The notes: generated by a model from the sequence alone, not told the origin. Counted from the stretch's first letter, positions 43,574 through 52,923 are shown. The stretch: 64,000 nucleotides of DNA from JBJXGV01 sp046160485 (GCA_046160485.1 JBJXGV010000071.1:1-64000); one strand, 5' to 3'. Numbers and translations: made by a program.

Positions 43574-44566
43574 CTAGGCCGTGTCACTCGGTTTCGTTCG
43601 GTGTTGTGCACGCTCGTCTCGATCCACTGACACAGTGAGCAACGGCTTGGGGCGGCGATGCACGATCAATTCGAAGATGTCGGGACGTGCGTAGTGGCCG
43701 GCAACATCAAGTTGCCATCGAGGACCAGTGATCTTGGCTCGATCCAGCTCGGCATAGAGGATAGTCTCCTCTTCGCGTGCGGGGCCCGCGACAATCTTGC
43801 CATCCGGATCCACAATCACGCTGTCGCCGGGATTGATCCATCCCTCGACGGCCGCCAAATACTGCCCCTTAAATGCCAAGCGATCGGGAATGTCGTCCTT
43901 GCGCATCGGCGTGCAGCAGCTGACCACGTAGCAGCGTCCTTCCTTTGCCACGTGGCGCATGGTCGAGAGCCAAGGCTCACCACGGTCCCACGTTGGCGCG
44001 ACGAAGATCTCTGTCCCCCAAACCGACATCGCGTAACGCGCCAACGGCATGTAGTTTTCCCAACAAAGCAGGCCACCCACACGGCCGAAGGGCAGTTGAT
44101 ACACCTCCAAATCACTTCCATCTCCTAGCGCCCACACGAGTCGTTCGCCACCTGTGGGTATCAACTTGCGATGCTTACCCAGGATTTCTCCATTCGGCCC
44201 GATATACAATAGGGTGTTGTAGATCGTCGTACCGCTCCCCTCGGCATTCACCTCGTTGATTCCGATTGCTACGGCGACGCCGGCCTTCCTGGCTGCCGTG
44301 CAGAGTTGCGCTGTCGCGTCGCTGGGAACCGTCACCGCGTTCGCCAAGAAGTCTGCGTATACCTCGCGCAGCGGGTACGTATGACCGGCAGGGATGAACC
44401 AGACCCAGAGCGGATAGCCCGGGACAAACGCCTCAGGGAACACAGCAAGCTCGCCGCCAGCGGCGCCGACCTCCGCAATCAGACGGCAGGCCTTCGCGAT
44501 CGTTGCCTCTCGATCCAAATAAACGGGGCAAGCCTGAACAGCAGCGATGCGTATCGTATGGCTCAT
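43574..44566 (-). CDS. nitrilase-family carbon-nitrogen hydrolase, first cassette gene
   Basis: This 330-residue enzyme has the nitrilase catalytic triad: E45 in AVFPEAFVPGYP, K134 in KHRKLIPT and C168 in GLLCWENYMPL. The GYP and CWEN motifs are typical of true nitrilases (branch 1) rather than amidases, so it may convert a nitrile to the carboxylic acid and ammonia. It is the only gene of the cassette nearest the integrase, thus probably the last inserted. G+C is lower than that of neighbouring chromosomal genes. Confidence 0.9.
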   Translation of the reverse strand: MSHTIRIAAVQACPVYLDREATIAKACRLIAEVGAAGGELAVFPEAFVPGYPLWVWFIPAGHTYPLREVYADFLANAVTVPSDATAQLCTAARKAGVAVAIGINEVNAEGSGTTIYNTLLYIGPNGEILGKHRKLIPTGGERLVWALGDGSDLEVYQLPFGRVGGLLCWENYMPLARYAMSVWGTEIFVAPTWDRGEPWLSTMRHVAKEGRCYVVSCCTPMRKDDIPDRLAFKGQYLAAVEGWINPGDSVIVDPDGKIVAGPAREEETILYAELDRAKITGPRWQLDVAGHYARPDIFELIVHRRPKPLLTVSVDRDERAQHRTKPSDTA

Positions 44567-44597
44567 CAGGCTCTCGAGGTAGGGCGTGCGTTGGTCC

Positions 44598-44912
44598 AGC
44601 TAACTCATAGTAGACAGTTCTCGTGAAGGCGCTGAACGCGGCGGAGGATGCTGGGTTCGCAGGCTGAGGTTGCCGCGGATCGCGCGCTGAGTTGCGATGC
44701 TATCATCCGGCGCCGCCAGTGTCCCGCGGGAAGTCGGGCGGCCTCGCCCGTAATTCGGGTGCCGGAAATAGACTGCGCTCCTCGCAGCCTATCTCGCCGC
44801 AGTCTAAGTCACCGGAGGCTGCGGACGGGAGCGACGCGCCGCCCCGGGCTGCGCTCCGATCGAGCGGCGTCAACGCGAGTTCACGCCGGGGGAGGTTGCT
44901 TGCCTCACCCCT
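44598..44912 (-). other. attI candidate region between integrase and first cassette
   Basis: The crossover point is GTTAGCT on the minus strand at 44598-44604, the start of the nitrilase cassette. The 300 bp up to the integrase stop contain no gene, several GCGGAC/CTCCGG-type short repeats (44770-44880) and should hold the integrase-binding part of attI. The exact extent of attI cannot be fixed without relatives. The site lies at the 3' side of the integrase gene, opposite to class 1 integrons. Confidence 0.6.
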
Positions 44913-45812
44913 TCACAAGGCGTCGATCGGGCTCCGCACTCCGTGGCCTCCGCGGTTGAGGACGTGCGTGTAGATCATCGCGGTGCTGACGTCGGAGTGG
45001 CCGAGCAGTTCTTGGATGGTGCGGATGTCGTAGCCGCTTTCGAGGAGATGCGTCGCGAACGAGTGGCGGAACGTGTGGCAGCTCGCCCGCTTTGCGGCGC
45101 CGGCCTCGCGCACCGCGTCCTTGACCGCGCGCTGAACGACCGTCTCGTGAAGGTGGTGGCGGCGGCGCTGCCGGCTTTCCGCCTCCACGTAGTGACGCGA
45201 GGCCGGGAAGATCCACTGCCAAGCCCATTCGCGCCCCGCGTTCGGGTACTTTCTGGAGAGCGCGTGCGGCAGTTCGACCCAGCCGGCATCTTGCGCCAGG
45301 TCGAGCGCGTGCTGCCGCGCGACGCGTGCGATGTGCGTGTGCAAGTCCGCCGCAAGCGTCGCGGGCAACATCGTCACGCAATCTTTGTCGCCCTTGCCGC
45401 CGCGGACGGTAATCTCCTGGCGCTGGAAGTCGACGTCTTTCATGCGCAGCCGCAGCGATTCCAGGAGCCGCAGCCCATAGCCGTACAGAAGCAACGCAAT
45501 GAGCCGCGGGGCGCCGTGCATCCGCGAAATGACCGCGCGCGCCTCATCGCGGTTGAGCACGAGCGGCACCCGCCGGCGGGTTTGCGCGCGCGATACGTCG
45601 TGCACCCAACCGAGATCGACACCGAGCATATCGCGGTAAAGGAAGAGGACCGCGCTGATCGCTTGGTTCTGCGTCGACGCGCTCACGCGATCGCGCACCG
45701 CCAAGCTCGTTGCGAATTCGCGAATCTCCACCTCGTCCGGCGGTGCGAGGCCGCGGCAAGATGAACGCGCATGGAACGGCTTGCGGCGACACGCGTCAGG
45801 AAGAAAAGTCAT
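44913..45812 (-). CDS. intI: integron integrase IntI (tyrosine recombinase), N-terminally decayed
   Basis: 299 residues from the ATG at 45812. The catalytic set is complete: R115, K140, H246, R249, H272 and Y281, each exactly 31 lower than in class 1 IntI1. The IntI-specific extra segment is present (ALSRKYPNAGREWAWQWIFP), as are ATHLLESGYDIRTIQELLGH and HVLNRGGHGVRSP. The usual N-terminal helix HYSxRTExAYVxWIxRF is missing in frame; a related stretch (ILPYAARTGR) occurs in another frame at 45809-45856, so a frameshift probably disrupts the DNA-binding domain. The gene points toward the cassettes. Confidence 0.85.
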   Translation of the reverse strand: MTFLPDACRRKPFHARSSCRGLAPPDEVEIREFATSLAVRDRVSASTQNQAISAVLFLYRDMLGVDLGWVHDVSRAQTRRRVPLVLNRDEARAVISRMHGAPRLIALLLYGYGLRLLESLRLRMKDVDFQRQEITVRGGKGDKDCVTMLPATLAADLHTHIARVARQHALDLAQDAGWVELPHALSRKYPNAGREWAWQWIFPASRHYVEAESRQRRRHHLHETVVQRAVKDAVREAGAAKRASCHTFRHSFATHLLESGYDIRTIQELLGHSDVSTAMIYTHVLNRGGHGVRSPIDAL

Positions 45813-45907
45813 CGCCCGGTCCGTGCTGCATACGGTAGGATTCGCGGATCGGACACCGTTCCGACCCCTCCGAAATGAACTCGCAGCAACCGTGTAAAGG
45901 AATGCAC

Positions 45908-47551
45908 GTGAGAGAACCTCGATATGGCGTGCCGGCGCGCGTTACGCGAGCCGCAGCGGCGTTCGCGCTCGCCGGGGCGCTTGCGGCGTTCCCCGCACTC
46001 GCCGACGAGGCGCGGCGAGCGAGCTTCGAAGCGTCGGCCGCGAATCCCGACAGCGCGCTCGCCTACGAGATCTCGCGCATCGAGGGGGAGCCGCTCGCGC
46101 TTGCGGATGCAGCGGCGGCGGCGCTCGCGCACGCGACGGCGGCGCGCGAGGCGGAGGCCGCGGTGCGCGCGGCGGGAGGCGAGGCGCGCAACGCGCGCGG
46201 CGCGTTCGATCCCGAACTCTTCCTCGCAATCGAGAAGCGCAACGAAGAAGCGCCGACGGCGTCGCCCTTCGCGGGCGCCGACGTGCTCGAGACGGAGGAG
46301 ACTTTCACGCGCGCTGGCGCGCGCATGCGGCTTCCGTTCGGCGCCGAGATCGAGGCGTCGCTCGACGCGACGCGCCTCGAGACGAACTCGGCGTTCGCGT
46401 CGCTTGTGCCGCAGTACGACGCGTCGGGGCGGCTCGCGTTCCGCCAACCGCTTCTGCGCGGCTTCGGGCCCGCGGCGTGGAGCGCGCGCGCCTCCGCCGA
46501 GCGTCTCCTCGAATCGAGCCGCGCGAGTCGCGACGACGCGGTTCTCGCCGTGCGCGCCGAACTCGAAACGACTTACTGGGCGCTCTACGCGGCCGAGCGC
46601 GCGTTCGGCGTACAGAGGCTCGTCGTCGATCGCGCGCGCACGTTCCTCGCCGAGGCGCGCGTGCGCGAGGCGGCGGGGCTCGTCGGGCCGAACCAGGTCG
46701 CGAACGCGCGCGTCTTCCTCGCGGAGCAAGAACTCGATCTCATCGACAACGAGGAGCTGCTCGACGGAATCTCGGACCGGCTCGCGACACTCATGGGGCG
46801 CCGCCCGGGCGCGGGGCTTTCGCGCTTCCGCTCGGTGGACGAGCCCACCGACGACTTCGCGACGGAGCCGCAGGACTCGCTCGTGGCGCAGGCGCTGCGC
46901 GCGAACCACAGCGTGCGCGCGGCGGAGCGCGTGCTCGCCGCGCTCCGCGCCGAGTCGCGCGGGGCCGCGTGGGACGCGCTCCCCGCGGTCGACCTGATCG
47001 GCTCGATCGGCGGCAACGGCCTCGCGGGAACGCCGCGAGACGTCGTCTTCGACGGCGATACGCTCCGCTCCACCATCGACAAGAGCGACTTCGGCGATTC
47101 GTGGTCGCAGGTGACGGGGCGCGATTTCCCGACGTGGAGTGTGGGCATCGACGTGTCGCTTCCGATCTTTATGCGCGAGGGGCGCGGCGAGCGCGACCGC
47201 CTTCGCGGCGAGGTAGAGCGCGCCGAGCAGCAGCTCATCGCCGTGCAGCGCGACGTCGAGGCGCGCGTGCGCGCGAACTACCGCGAGCTGGCGAACGGAA
47301 CGCGCCGCATGACGATCGCGCGCGACGGCGTCGCCGCGGCGATGGAAGAGATTCGTATCGCGCTCATCGAATACCAGAACGGGCGGACGACCGCGTTCGA
47401 GGTCGTGCGTGTCGGCGCCGACCTTCCGCGCGCGCAGCAGCGGCTTTCGCTCGCGCTCGTGCGAACCGCGCGCGCCTCCGCCGAACTGAAGCGCCTCACA
47501 ACGACCGGTTTCGCGGACGCAGCCTCCGCTCAGAAGGGACCCTCGCAATGA
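45908..47551 (+). CDS. TolC-like outer-membrane efflux protein
   Basis: The protein of about 547 residues has a signal peptide (AAAAFALAGALAAFPALADEA) and two outer-membrane-factor repeats: long helices (AAREAEAAVRAAGGEARNAR, ARVREAAGLVGPNQVANARV) and beta strands (RLAFRQPLLRGFGPA, TWSVGIDVSLPIFMREGRGE). It forms the outer channel of a tripartite pump with the next two genes. GTG 45908 is chosen because AAGGA lies six bases upstream; an ATG at 45902 abuts that site directly. The 3' end overlaps the adaptor gene by 4 bp (ATGA). Confidence 0.88.
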   Translation: MREPRYGVPARVTRAAAAFALAGALAAFPALADEARRASFEASAANPDSALAYEISRIEGEPLALADAAAAALAHATAAREAEAAVRAAGGEARNARGAFDPELFLAIEKRNEEAPTASPFAGADVLETEETFTRAGARMRLPFGAEIEASLDATRLETNSAFASLVPQYDASGRLAFRQPLLRGFGPAAWSARASAERLLESSRASRDDAVLAVRAELETTYWALYAAERAFGVQRLVVDRARTFLAEARVREAAGLVGPNQVANARVFLAEQELDLIDNEELLDGISDRLATLMGRRPGAGLSRFRSVDEPTDDFATEPQDSLVAQALRANHSVRAAERVLAALRAESRGAAWDALPAVDLIGSIGGNGLAGTPRDVVFDGDTLRSTIDKSDFGDSWSQVTGRDFPTWSVGIDVSLPIFMREGRGERDRLRGEVERAEQQLIAVQRDVEARVRANYRELANGTRRMTIARDGVAAAMEEIRIALIEYQNGRTTAFEVVRVGADLPRAQQRLSLALVRTARASAELKRLTTTGFADAASAQKGPSQ

Positions 47552-48744
47552 CGACGAATCGAACGATCACGAATCGAATCGAGCGGCGCGCGCGCGCAGG
47601 CGCCGCGACGGCCCTCGCGCTCGCATTCGCGCTCGCGCTCGCGCTGGCCCTGGCGTGCGCATCGTGCGGCAAGAAAGAGGGCGCGGGCGGCGGCCCGGCG
47701 GCGGGCGGCTTTCAGATGCCGCCGACGCCCGTCGAGGTCGCGGTCGCCGCGCCGCAGACCGTCGCCGACAGGTTCGAGGCGATCGGCACGATCGAGGCGA
47801 GCGAAGCGGTGACGATCGTCGCGGAGATCGAGGGGACGCTGTCGAGCGTTCCGTTCCGCGAGGGCGCGCCGATCGGCAAGGGCTCGCTCATCGCGCAGAT
47901 CGACGATCGCGAGTTGGCGGCCGCCGCGTCGCGCGCGCAAGCGTGGCGCGATCAGACGAAGGTTTCCTTCGATCGCGTGAAAACGATCGTCGAGAAGAAC
48001 GCGGGCTCGCCGCAAGCGCTCGACGACGCGCGCGCCGCGCTCGACATGGCGGAGGCCGACCTCGTGCTCGCGCAGACGCGCCTCTCGAAGACGCGCATCG
48101 TCGCGCCGTTTTCCGGCGCGACGGGCATTCGCCGCGTGAGCCCCGGCGCATACGTGCGTCCCGGCGACGTGATCACCGATCTCGTGCAGACGGCGGAGTT
48201 GAAGGTCGAGTTCTCGGCGCCCGAGCGTTACATCGGCCGTCTCGTGCGCGGCACGCCGGTGTCGATCACCACGCTCGCGTTCGCGGACCAAGTCGTCGCG
48301 GGGACGATCGACGTCGTCGACGCGACGGTCGATCCGGCGACGCGCAGCGTGCGCATCATCGCGCGCACGCCGAACCCCGAGGGGCGCCTGCGGCCCGGGA
48401 TGTCCGCGAACGTGACGGCCACGCTCGGCGAGCGCGCGAACGCGATCACCGTTCCCGACGAAGCGGTCTTCGCCGAGGGCGACAAGTTCTTCGTCTTCGT
48501 CGTCGGCGCGGATTCGTCGGTGGCGCGCGCCCCGCTCACGCTCGGCACGCGGCTCGCGGGCTCGGTCGAGGTCGTCGCGGGGCTCGACGCGGGCGCGCGC
48601 GTCGTGCGCGCCGGCCACCAGAAGCTCTTCGACGGCGCGAAGGTGATGCCGGTCGACAGCCACGCGGCGAGTGCGCAGGCGGGCGCGCAGGCGGAGCCCG
48701 CGCCGGAAGGCGGCGCGCCGGCGGCAGCGGGCGGCACGCAGTGA
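47548..48744 (+). CDS. RND efflux periplasmic adaptor (HlyD/AcrA family)
   Basis: 398 residues. The N-terminus is a hydrophobic leader ending ACASCGKK, probably a lipoprotein signal with a slightly atypical lipobox. Then come the barrel-sandwich/lipoyl halves (FEAIGTIEASEAVTIVAEIE, RIVAPFSGATGIRRVSPGAY), a short hairpin and the beta-barrel (GRLRPGMSANVTATLGERA). The hairpin is short, as in MexA/CusB-type adaptors. The C-terminus is an Ala/Gly/Glu-rich tail. It overlaps both neighbours by 4 bp and links the inner-membrane pump to the outer channel. Confidence 0.9.
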   Translation: MTTNRTITNRIERRARAGAATALALAFALALALALACASCGKKEGAGGGPAAGGFQMPPTPVEVAVAAPQTVADRFEAIGTIEASEAVTIVAEIEGTLSSVPFREGAPIGKGSLIAQIDDRELAAAASRAQAWRDQTKVSFDRVKTIVEKNAGSPQALDDARAALDMAEADLVLAQTRLSKTRIVAPFSGATGIRRVSPGAYVRPGDVITDLVQTAELKVEFSAPERYIGRLVRGTPVSITTLAFADQVVAGTIDVVDATVDPATRSVRIIARTPNPEGRLRPGMSANVTATLGERANAITVPDEAVFAEGDKFFVFVVGADSSVARAPLTLGTRLAGSVEVVAGLDAGARVVRAGHQKLFDGAKVMPVDSHAASAQAGAQAEPAPEGGAPAAAGGTQ

Positions 48745-51700
48745 AGCTCTCCGAAATCTCGATCCAGCGCCCCGTCTTCGCGACGGTGATGAGCCTCGCG
48801 ATCCTGCTCTTCGGGATCGTGGCGCTCTCGCGCCTCCCCGTACGCGAGTATCCCGACGTCGATCCGCCTGTCGTCTCGATCGTCACGTTCTACCGCGGCG
48901 CGAGCCCGAACGTCGTCGAGACGGAGATCACCGACGTGCTCGAGGAGGAACTCGCCACCCTCGAAGGCGTCAAGACGATCCGCTCGTCGAGTCAAGAGCA
49001 GGGCTCGTCGATCACGATCGAGTTCGAGTTGTCGCGCGATCCGAACGAGGCGACGAACGACGTGCGCGACAAGGTCTCGCGCATCCGCGGGCAGCTTCCG
49101 CGCGAGGTCGACGATCCGATCATCGAGAAAGTCGACGTGAACGCGCAGCCGATCTACTGGATCGCGCTCATGAGCGACCGCCATTCGACACTCGAGCTGA
49201 CGGAGGTCGCCGACCTCGTACTCAAGGAGCGGCTGCAGCGCTTGCCTGGCGTCGGCTCGGTCTTCATCGGCGGCGAGCGGCGCTACGCGATGCGCGTGTG
49301 GCTCGACCCGGTGCGGATGGCGGCGCGCGGGCTCACGACGCAAGACGTCGAGGCGGCGATCCGGCAAGAGAACGCGGAGATTCCCGCTGGGCGCGTCGAG
49401 GGCACGGGGCGCGAGTTCGCGGTGCGCACGCGCGGCGAACTGGCGACGGCGGAGGAGTTCGCGGCGATCGTCGTGAAGCAGGCGGGCGACGAACGCGTGC
49501 GGCTCGCCGACGTCGCCGAAGTCGAGGTCGGCGCCGAGGACGACCGCACGATCACGCGCTACAACGGCGTCCCCGCGATCGGACTCGGCATCGTCAAGCA
49601 AGCGCAGGCGAGCACGATCGACGTCGGCAACGAAATCCACAAGAACCTCCCGAGCCTCGAGGCGGCGCTGCCGGAAGGAATGCGGCTCGAGACGGCGTAC
49701 GATTCGTCGCTCTTCATCAAAGAGTCGGTTCGCGAGGTCGCCGAGACGCTTCTGATTTCGTTCGGACTCGTGGTGCTCGTCATTCTCGTCTTCCTCAAGA
49801 GCATGCGCGCTACGCTCATTCCGTCGGTGGCGATTCCGGTGTCGATTGTCGGCGCGTTCGCGGTCGCGTACTTCGCTGGCTTTACGATCAACATCCTCAC
49901 GCTACTCGCGCTCGTGCTTTCGATCGGGCTCGTTGTCGACGACGCGATCGTCGTCCTCGAGAATGTTTACCGCCACATGGAGATGGGGAAGTCGCGGCGG
50001 CGGGCGGCGCTCGACGGCTCGCGCGAGATCGGCTTCGCGGTCGTGGCGACGACGGTCGCGCTCGTCGCGGTGTTCGTGCCGGTGGCGTTTCTCACGGGAA
50101 CGGTCGGCCGCCTCTTCAACGAGTTCGGCGTCTGCGTCGCGGCGGCGGTGTTCTTGTCGGGCTTCGTCGCACTCACGCTCACGCCGATGATGTGTTCGAA
50201 ACTGCTCAAGCCGCTACACGCGACGCCCGGCGACACCGCAGCGCGCAAGCGCGCGGGCTGGGCGACGCGCGCCTTCGACGCGTTCTTCGAGTGGCTCGAT
50301 CGCACGTACGCCGGCACGCTCCGCTTCGTGCTGCACCACCGGCTGCTCGTCATCGGCGGCACGCTCGCGGCCGTCGTCGCGAGCGTCTTCCTCTTCCGCG
50401 CCATGCCGCGCGAACTCGTGCCGACGGAAGATCGCTCGATCGCGTTCGGCATCGTGCTCGCGCCCGAGGGTTCGACGCTCGACTACACCGATCGCTACAT
50501 GCGGCAGCTCGAAGGGATCCTCGTGCCGATGCCGGAGCGCGAGGGCGTCTTCACCGCGACCGGCCTTGGCTTCGGCGGCCCGGGGCGCGTGACGAACGGC
50601 TTCGTCTTCCTCAATCTCAAGGAACGCCACGAGCGCGAGAAGTCGCAGCAAGAGATCGTGCAGGAGCTGTTTCCGCAGACGTTCTCCATCCCGGGCGTGC
50701 TCGCGTTCCTCATCAACCCGCCGAGTCTCGGCGCGGACTTCGGATCGAATCCCGTCGAGTACGTGCTGCAGGCGTCGAGCTACGAGGAACTCGCGGGCGC
50801 GGTGGGGATCATGATGGGGAAGGCGTCGCAGCTCGGCTATCTCGTGAACCTCGACTCGGACCTGCGCCTCAACAAGCCGCAGCTCGACATCGCGATCGAT
50901 CGCGAGCGCGCGGCGCAGCTCGGCGTGTCGGTGACCGACATCGGCACGACGCTCGAGACGCTTTTGGGCGGGCGCGTCGTCACGGAGTTTAAGCGCGGGT
51001 CGAAGAAGTACGACGTGATCGCGCAGCTTCGGCCAAGCGATCGCTCAACGCCCGACATCATCGAGGGGGCGTACCTGCGCGGCGGCAGCGGCGAGCTGAT
51101 CCGCCTCGCGAACGTGGTGAGCGTGCGCGAAACGGTCGCGCCGAAGGAACTCAACCACTTCAACCGGATTCGTTCGGCGACGATCTCTGCGGCGCTGCCG
51201 CCCGGCGTGCCGCTCGGCAAGGCGCTCGACGATCTCGACCGCATCGCGCGCGAGGATTTGCCGGAAGGCGTGCGCACGGCGCTCTCGGGGCAGTCGCGCG
51301 AATTCCGCGAGTCGAGTTCCAAGCTCTACTTCCTCTTCCTCTTCGCGGTGCTCTTCATCTTCCTCGTGCTCGCCGCGCAGTTCGAGAGCTTCGTGCACCC
51401 GTTCACGATTCTGCTCTCGGTGCCGCTCGCGGTCGTCGGCGCGCTGGCGTCGCTCTTCGCGCTGAAGCTTTCGATCAACATCTACTCGCAGATCGGGCTC
51501 ATCATGCTCGTGGGGCTCGTCACGAAGAACGCGATCCTCATCGTCGAGTTCTCGAACCAGCTACGCGAGCGCGGCATGGGCGTCATCGAGGCGGTGATGG
51601 AGGCGTCGCGCATTCGTCTGCGCCCGATTCTCATGACGTCGTTCTCGACGATCTTCGGCGTGCTTCCGATTGCGATGGGGCTCGGCGCGGGCGGCGAGGC

Positions 51701-51899
51701 GCGGCAGCCGCTCGGCGTCGCCGTCGTCGGCGGGATGCTCTTCTCGACGTTCCTCACGCTGCTTCTCGTGCCGGTCGTCTATACGCTGCTTGCGCGCTTC
51801 ACGAAGGTGCGCGCGCACGCGGACGCCGCCGACGCAGCCGAGGACGCCGGCGAGATCGCACATGGCGATGCGCGCGAGCCCGGGCCGGCGATCGCGTAG
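48741..51899 (+). CDS. RND-family multidrug efflux pump (AcrB/HAE1 type)
   Basis: 1052 residues, the normal length for AcrB/MexF-type pumps. It starts KLSEISIQRPVFATVMSLAI and has twelve membrane helices with two large periplasmic loops. TM4 holds the proton-relay aspartate pair in LSIGLVVDDAIVVLENVYRH. The C-terminal half has GQSREFRESSSKLYFLFLFA and VGLVTKNAILIVEFSNQLRE. It is an H+-driven trimeric exporter of hydrophobic or amphiphilic compounds. GTG start overlaps the adaptor stop (GTGA). No local repressor gene is seen, so the operon may be constitutive or controlled from elsewhere. Confidence 0.93.
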   Translation: MKLSEISIQRPVFATVMSLAILLFGIVALSRLPVREYPDVDPPVVSIVTFYRGASPNVVETEITDVLEEELATLEGVKTIRSSSQEQGSSITIEFELSRDPNEATNDVRDKVSRIRGQLPREVDDPIIEKVDVNAQPIYWIALMSDRHSTLELTEVADLVLKERLQRLPGVGSVFIGGERRYAMRVWLDPVRMAARGLTTQDVEAAIRQENAEIPAGRVEGTGREFAVRTRGELATAEEFAAIVVKQAGDERVRLADVAEVEVGAEDDRTITRYNGVPAIGLGIVKQAQASTIDVGNEIHKNLPSLEAALPEGMRLETAYDSSLFIKESVREVAETLLISFGLVVLVILVFLKSMRATLIPSVAIPVSIVGAFAVAYFAGFTINILTLLALVLSIGLVVDDAIVVLENVYRHMEMGKSRRRAALDGSREIGFAVVATTVALVAVFVPVAFLTGTVGRLFNEFGVCVAAAVFLSGFVALTLTPMMCSKLLKPLHATPGDTAARKRAGWATRAFDAFFEWLDRTYAGTLRFVLHHRLLVIGGTLAAVVASVFLFRAMPRELVPTEDRSIAFGIVLAPEGSTLDYTDRYMRQLEGILVPMPEREGVFTATGLGFGGPGRVTNGFVFLNLKERHEREKSQQEIVQELFPQTFSIPGVLAFLINPPSLGADFGSNPVEYVLQASSYEELAGAVGIMMGKASQLGYLVNLDSDLRLNKPQLDIAIDRERAAQLGVSVTDIGTTLETLLGGRVVTEFKRGSKKYDVIAQLRPSDRSTPDIIEGAYLRGGSGELIRLANVVSVRETVAPKELNHFNRIRSATISAALPPGVPLGKALDDLDRIAREDLPEGVRTALSGQSREFRESSSKLYFLFLFAVLFIFLVLAAQFESFVHPFTILLSVPLAVVGALASLFALKLSINIYSQIGLIMLVGLVTKNAILIVEFSNQLRERGMGVIEAVMEASRIRLRPILMTSFSTIFGVLPIAMGLGAGGEARQPLGVAVVGGMLFSTFLTLLLVPVVYTLLARFTKVRAHADAADAAEDAGEIAHGDAREPGPAIA

Positions 51900-51933
51900 C
51901 GCGGCGCACGAGCCGCGCGCGGCGCTTGCGTAA

Positions 51934-52923
51934 CTATTCGGGCATCGCGACGGGCGTGGCGCGGTGCTCGATGATCGCGCGCCCGCGGATCACCGTGATC
52001 CCGAGTTCGCGGCCGAGCGGCCAGTCGTTCAGGATGCGGTGCACGTCGTCGATCGATGTCGCGCGCTGCTCCTCGATGCGCACGATGATGTCGCCGGCCT
52101 CGAGGCCCGCGCGATCGGCCGGCGCGCCGCGCACGATGCTCGCGATCTGCACGCCGCTCGCGTTCTCGATGCCGAGGCCGCGCGCGAAGCGCCGCCCGAT
52201 CGGCCGGTTCTCGGCGGCAAAGCCGAGGTAGCCGCGCTCCACGCGCCCGCGCGTCATGAGCTGCGTCAGCACCCAATGCGCCGTGTTCGACGGAACGCTG
52301 AAGCTGATTCCCTGCGCGCCCATGATCATCGCCGTGTTGATGCCGACGACGCGCCCGCGCGAATCGACGAGCGGCCCGCCCGAGTTGCCGGGGTTCAGCG
52401 CCACGTCGCTCTGAATGATGTTCTCCATGAGGCGGCCGTCTTGCGAGCGCATCGTGCGGCCGAGTGCGCTCACGACGCCGGCGGAGACGCTCGAGCTAAA
52501 GCCGAGCGGGTTGCCGATGGCGATCGCGATTTGCCCCACGCGTAGCGCCGACGAATCGCCGAGTTCCGCGTACGGCGCGTGCCGCCCGTCGATGCGGATG
52601 ACAGCGAGATCGGTCGGGACGTCGACGCCGATGATGTCGGCCTCGTGCACGGTGCCGTCGGTCATGCTGACGCGTAGCGCCGCGGCGTCGCGCACGACGT
52701 GCGCGTTCGTGAGGATGTAGCCGTCGGGAGTGAAGAGAACGCCGGAGCCGCTGCCGCCGCTCGCGCGCCGCGCGCCTTTACCGCGCCGGCCGCTCACCGC
52801 GACGCTGACGACGGCCGCGCCCGCGCTGTCGACGACTCCGGCGACGGCGTTGGAGTATGCGTCGAGAAGCTGCGAGTCGTCGGAGGGACGGGCCGAAGCG
52901 AGTGCGTGCGCCGGAGAAATCAT
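51934..52923 (-). CDS. HtrA/DegP-like serine protease with one PDZ domain
   Basis: 329 residues with an intact trypsin-type triad H75 (LTNAHVV), D105 (PTDLAVI) and S181 (LNPGNSGGPL), followed by one PDZ domain (GVQIASIVRGAPADRAGLEA). There is no signal peptide or membrane anchor; the protein starts MISPAHALASARPSDDSQLL, so it may act in the cytoplasm or a start further upstream may be missed. It is convergent with the efflux operon and divergent from the VKOR fusion gene. Confidence 0.9.
   Translation of the reverse strand: MISPAHALASARPSDDSQLLDAYSNAVAGVVDSAGAAVVSVAVSGRRGKGARRASGGSGSGVLFTPDGYILTNAHVVRDAAALRVSMTDGTVHEADIIGVDVPTDLAVIRIDGRHAPYAELGDSSALRVGQIAIAIGNPLGFSSSVSAGVVSALGRTMRSQDGRLMENIIQSDVALNPGNSGGPLVDSRGRVVGINTAMIMGAQGISFSVPSNTAHWVLTQLMTRGRVERGYLGFAAENRPIGRRFARGLGIENASGVQIASIVRGAPADRAGLEAGDIIVRIEEQRATSIDDVHRILNDWPLGRELGITVIRGRAIIEHRATPVAMPE

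Larger units (their letters stand above)
36238..45856 (-). mobile_element. chromosomal integron with reverse-oriented integrase and five cassettes plus a remnant
   Basis: Reading on the minus strand: intI (44913-45856), attI, cassette 1 nitrilase (43511-44603), cassette 2 kinase (40253-43510), cassette 3 six-TM protein (39445-40252), cassette 4 SDR+photolyase (36996-39444), cassette 5 GNAT (36377-36995), truncated kinase cassette (to 36238). Cassettes and integrase share orientation, as in Treponema-type 'reverse' integrons. No resistance gene of clinical type is present. Confidence 0.88.

Noticed and set aside
47655..48740. In-frame extension of the RND pump to 1414 residues
   Set aside because: The extension is an Arg-rich shadow of the adaptor gene; the pump starts at GTG 48741 with normal family length.
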